From Bacteroidota bacterium (GTDB lineage: Bacteria > Bacteroidota > Bacteroidia > B-17B0 > Aurantibacillaceae), in NCBI GenBank assembly GCA_021323535.1, contig JAJONO010000013.1, positions 1 to 64,000 on the forward strand: a DNA stretch of 64,000 nucleotides, written 5' to 3'. This document shows, piece after piece, positions 61,366-64,000 of this stretch (position 1 is its first letter; each line of letters begins with the position of its first letter). Below the pieces are notes generated by a model. That model was not told where the DNA came from. It saw nothing but the letters and a program-made list of their open reading frames with translations, and searched no databases. A program made the translations under genes and the position numbers.

Positions 61366-62601
61366 TTAAGTTGAGTGATGTAAGCTCTCTTGCAGGAACG
61401 GGTGATTTTTTACCATCAACGGAGCCTTTGTGAGCGCGTTCAGGACAACATAAATAAATAATCCAAGGAAGAAGAAGAAGGTTCCGAATTCCATCCAGCT
61501 TAAACCTGTCCAACTGTGCCCAACTGTTCCAGGCATAACAATCATGATAAGATCGAGGTAGTGACCAATGAAGATGATCGTTCCTACAAACATCAGGAAG
61601 AAGAAATTACGTTTGCAATCGCGGCTCATTAACATAATCATAGGAAACGCAAAGTTTACGAATAGAACTGTCCACATTAAAGCTTTGTAGCTTTCCCAAC
61701 GTGTCTGGAAATAAATTACCTCTTCAGGTATATTTGAATACCAAATGAGCATGAATTGAGAGAAGTAAAGGTATGTCCATAAGAAAGAGATAGCGAACAT
61801 CCATTTACCAAGATCATGAATTGTACTTTCAGTTACATATTCAAGATATCCGATTTTTTTCATCCAGATAACAAGAATAGTGATTGCAACAACAGCGCTG
61901 ATCCACATCCCAGAGAAGATATACCATCCGAATAATGTAGAGAACCAGTGTGTGTCAATGCTCATTAACCAATCCCACGAAGATGTTGAAGAAGTTACTG
62001 CGAACAACACCATGAACCACGCTCCTAATTTTACGTTTTTCCAGTGGTAGCTGTTGTTTACATCAATATCAAGTTTATCTGCATTGATAGAGTTTTTACG
62101 GAGTTTGAAAGTAAAGAATAACCAGCCAACCATGTAAAGAATTGTTCTGATCCACCAGAACACTCCAAAATAGCCTGATTTTTCAGCAATCACCGGATCG
62201 TAGTTATGATCGCCGGGTGTAGAAATACCTGGTTGCATCCAGTGGTAAATGTGGTGGCCATGAAATTGACCAACAATAAACAATAACATCATTAAGCTTA
62301 ATCCCCATGGGAGATACATTGTTACTGCTTCAATGACGCGCTTAATAGTGGTTGACCATCCTGCTTCGGCAGCATACTGTAATCCTAAGAAGAATGCAGC
62401 AGCAAGTGCGAGAGCTGTAAAGAAAAATGCTCCTGCAAATACATTACTCCATGCACGTGTATATTGATGATAATGTTCTTCCTGATTTTCTTTGTCCATT
62501 AAAAACATCAGCACAATTGAAATTAACCCAATGCCCATAAGAGCGAAGGCAAACAATTTTGCTTTTGATGGGACTGTAAAATTTAATTTATCGATATTCA
62601 T
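61366..62601 (-). CDS. actF: Alternative complex III subunit F (quinol:cytochrome c oxidoreductase membrane subunit)
   Basis: The 411-residue product is a polytopic membrane protein with about ten hydrophobic segments. It has the features of ActF, the second quinol-handling membrane subunit of alternative complex III, related to ActC/NrfD. Recognisable family stretches are HQYTRAWSNVFAGAFFF (about 45-61), QFHGHHIYHWM (about 112-122), and TSSTSSWDWLMSIDTHWFST (about 205-224). HDLGKWMFAISFLWTYLYFS (about 267-286) follows. The complex oxidises quinol and passes electrons to cytochrome oxidase. It is flanked by actE upstream (29 bases) and coxB downstream, the typical Bacteroidota order. Confidence is high from both sequence and context. 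Confidence 0.93.
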   Translation of the reverse strand: MNIDKLNFTVPSKAKLFAFALMGIGLISIVLMFLMDKENQEEHYHQYTRAWSNVFAGAFFFTALALAAAFFLGLQYAAEAGWSTTIKRVIEAVTMYLPWGLSLMMLLFIVGQFHGHHIYHWMQPGISTPGDHNYDPVIAEKSGYFGVFWWIRTILYMVGWLFFTFKLRKNSINADKLDIDVNNSYHWKNVKLGAWFMVLFAVTSSTSSWDWLMSIDTHWFSTLFGWYIFSGMWISAVVAITILVIWMKKIGYLEYVTESTIHDLGKWMFAISFLWTYLYFSQFMLIWYSNIPEEVIYFQTRWESYKALMWTVLFVNFAFPMIMLMSRDCKRNFFFLMFVGTIIFIGHYLDLIMIVMPGTVGHSWTGLSWMEFGTFFFFLGLFIYVVLNALTKAPLMVKNHPFLQESLHHST

Positions 62602-62630
62602 ATTACGGTGTCTCTTAAATCTTATTAATA

Positions 62631-63275
62631 TTAATGGTTAGCTGCTGCCGCAACCGTTGGTGTAACTGCTGCTTTTGCAGTATCGGCCGCTGCTGCTTTT
62701 GGTCCTTGTAATTTCTGAACATAATACACAAGTTTCCAGCGCTCTTCCTGAGTAAGCTGACTTGCATGCTGTCCCATCATACCTTTACCATAAGTAATGG
62801 AATGAAATATTTTTCCTTCAGTTAAATTCTGAATGCTTCCGTACGCTGGTGGAGGTCCTGGAAGTTTTGCTCCCACTTTTCCATCACCTGCCCCACTTGC
62901 ACCATGGCAATGAACACAGAATTTACCATAAAGAACTTCCCCCTCTTTTTCATATACTTCACGTGATTGTGCAGTCAGAGGGTTTTTCAGATTTGCAGTT
63001 GCTGCATCGTATCCGTCTTTAGTATTAGGATATGCATAAGGAAGAAATCCGCGCGCAACAGTTCCTTTAACAGGTTCTTTAGCGGTTTGTTCAGTTACTC
63101 CGTCAACAACATGGGTACCGTAATACTCCAATGAATTTGAACGGTACATGTCAGGCATGAATTCAACGCCGGGACTGTTTTCGTCTTTTTTACCGCAAGA
63201 TGTAAAACCTGCCATTACCAGACCAACAAGGGCCGAAGCAAAAACAAATTTTATGGTTTTATAATGTTTATTCAT
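62631..63275 (-). CDS. actE: Alternative complex III subunit E, monohaem cytochrome c lipoprotein
   Basis: The 214-residue product is a lipoprotein (lipobox FTSC, Cys27) with one c-type haem site, CVHCH (about 117-121; CxxCH). The sixth ligand is probably the methionine in YGKGMMGQHASQLT. A conserved stretch before the haem (GVEFMPDMYRSNSLEYYGTH) is typical of ActE. The C-terminal 25 residues are alanine-rich. It sits on the periplasmic side of alternative complex III and takes electrons toward the oxidase. It starts one base before the end of the upstream actD gene region (one base between stop and start), so the two are coupled. Confidence 0.95.
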   Translation of the reverse strand: MNKHYKTIKFVFASALVGLVMAGFTSCGKKDENSPGVEFMPDMYRSNSLEYYGTHVVDGVTEQTAKEPVKGTVARGFLPYAYPNTKDGYDAATANLKNPLTAQSREVYEKEGEVLYGKFCVHCHGASGAGDGKVGAKLPGPPPAYGSIQNLTEGKIFHSITYGKGMMGQHASQLTQEERWKLVYYVQKLQGPKAAAADTAKAAVTPTVAAAANH

Positions 63276-63276
63276 A

Positions 63277-63855
63277 CTAGTGTGATTCTTCTAATACATA
63301 ACTTGGTTCAACAACAAATGAGCCTTTGTGATTTACTTCTTCAGCGCCATTACCTTTAAGGATCTCTTCAGCTTTTTTTGCCTGCTCATCATTTAATTCA
63401 AGATAAATTAAGAATTTATCATCGGTTGTACGTGGATCAGGATTTTTAGCTTTTGCGCCCGGTACCAACCAGCAACGTAAGAAATACGTTAAAGCCATTC
63501 CGTGAGCGGCGCAAAACACTGTTGCTTCGAATGTGATCGGAATAAATGCCGGCACAGCAAAGTAATATGCCCATGTTGGTTTACCACCGATATCATTCGG
63601 CCAATCGTGAACCATCATGTACCACATCATTAATGTAGCTAAAGAGGTTCCGGTAATTCCGTAGATGAATGCGCAGATGGCAATACGTGTACGAGGTAAT
63701 CCGATAACTCCGTCCAATCCATGGATAGGCATTGGAGTGAATACATCTTTAATACGGATACCAGATGCCCTTAATTTTTTACAAGCTTCCATCATTGGTA
63801 CTTCGTCACCAAAAACTCCGTGGATAATGTGTTTATTTTTTGCAGTTGCTCCCAT
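63277..63855 (-). CDS. actD: Alternative complex III subunit D (DUF3341)
   Basis: The 192-residue product matches DUF3341. The N-terminal cytoplasmic ferredoxin-like part reads HIIHGVFGDEVPMMEACKKL (9-28), then IRIKDVFTPMPIHGLDGVIG (33-52). Two membrane helices follow (about 58-78 and 95-125), then a cytoplasmic C-terminal part (FLIYLELNDEQAKKAEEILK). ActD is a small structural subunit of alternative complex III that bridges the membrane subunits; it carries no cofactors. It lies between actC (26 bases upstream) and actE (one base downstream), fitting the conserved gene order. Confidence 0.95.
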   Translation of the reverse strand: MGATAKNKHIIHGVFGDEVPMMEACKKLRASGIRIKDVFTPMPIHGLDGVIGLPRTRIAICAFIYGITGTSLATLMMWYMMVHDWPNDIGGKPTWAYYFAVPAFIPITFEATVFCAAHGMALTYFLRCWLVPGAKAKNPDPRTTDDKFLIYLELNDEQAKKAEEILKGNGAEEVNHKGSFVVEPSYVLEESH

Positions 63856-63881
63856 TTTATTTCTAAAATTCTAATTTCTTA

Positions 63882-64000
63882 TTAATGATGTGCGTGCGCG
63901 GCAGCGTCTTTCTTTTGTTGTTCGCCGCTTGCTTTTAAAATTGTTTTTAACTCGGCCTGTGCAATTACAGGGAAGTAACGCGAGAACAATAAGAAGAATG
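63882..64000 (-). CDS. actC: 3' end of alternative complex III subunit C (NrfD-like), partial
   Basis: Only the last 39 codons are inside the window, because the gene continues to the right. On the minus strand the frame ends with FFLLFSRYFPVIAQAELKTI followed by LKASGEQQKKD and a histidine/alanine-rich tail (AAAHAHH). The sequence is typical of the C terminus of the NrfD-like quinol-binding subunit of alternative complex III, and the gene is in the expected place before actD. The stop codon is at 63882-63884. Confidence 0.85.
   Translation of the reverse strand, partial: FFLLFSRYFPVIAQAELKTILKASGEQQKKDAAAHAHH

Overview
The window reads as a chromosomal segment of a member of the Bacteroidota (Flavobacteriia/Sphingobacteriia-like; I cannot place it lower). 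The reasons are: many proteins carrying type IX secretion (T9SS) C-terminal sorting domains of type A and type B, two PorP/SprF-family proteins, a PorE-like OmpA protein, an alternative complex III (act) plus cytochrome oxidase cluster, GWxTD, DUF4340, DUF4382 and DUF3341 proteins, the long 633-residue form of PurF, and several matches to the Bacteroidota promoter element TAnnTTTG. The base composition is moderately A+T rich and looks uniform by eye. No insertion sequence, prophage or CRISPR array is visible.

Layout. (1) 1-1096: 3' end of a PKD-domain, type B-sorted surface protein and its terminator. (2) 1293-19146: a tightly packed six-gene operon ending in a strong terminator. It encodes a DNRLRE/SprB-repeat surface protein, a Skp/OmpH-like chaperone, a lipoprotein, a 2146-residue Rhs-like N-terminal half, a small exported protein, and a 2587-residue Rhs protein with the Rhs core and a toxin-like C-terminal tail. 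This is the most unusual part of the window. (3) 19257-25854: a DUF4382 lipoprotein, then on the minus strand a BNR/Asp-box repeat protein with a type A sorting domain, a TPR hybrid histidine kinase, and a small GIY-YIG protein. (4) 25960-26182: tRNA-Ser(TGA) with a clear promoter, a hairpin-rich trailer and a terminator, all on the minus strand. (5) 26224-33824: GWxTD protein, glycosyltransferase, sodium:solute symporter, RecR and ClpB. (6) 33922-49151: a long surface operon with three tandem paralogous secreted repeat proteins, two type B-sorted proteins, a PorP/SprF protein, a PorE-like OmpA protein, a GlmU-like nucleotidyltransferase and a lipoprotein. (7) 49236-51162: PurF on the minus strand. 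(8) 51249-55193: a second type B-sorted protein plus PorP/SprF pair. (9) 55232-58014: DUF4340 protein, DnaN and DUF1761 protein. (10) 58021-64000, minus strand: MGMT-like protein, then CoxA, CoxB, ActF, ActE, ActD and the 3' end of ActC, the terminal respiratory chain.

The genes fall into two themes. Most of the coding capacity builds the cell surface: T9SS cargo, their PorP/SprF partners and a peptidoglycan-anchored PorE-like protein, with the split Rhs operon as a probable polymorphic-toxin or surface-glycoprotein-like system. The rest is housekeeping: recombination, chaperone, purine synthesis, the replication clamp and respiration. The best candidates for something not fully described are the split Rhs operon with its own Skp-like protein, and the three tandem repeat proteins that share a C-terminal domain unlike the known T9SS sorting domains.
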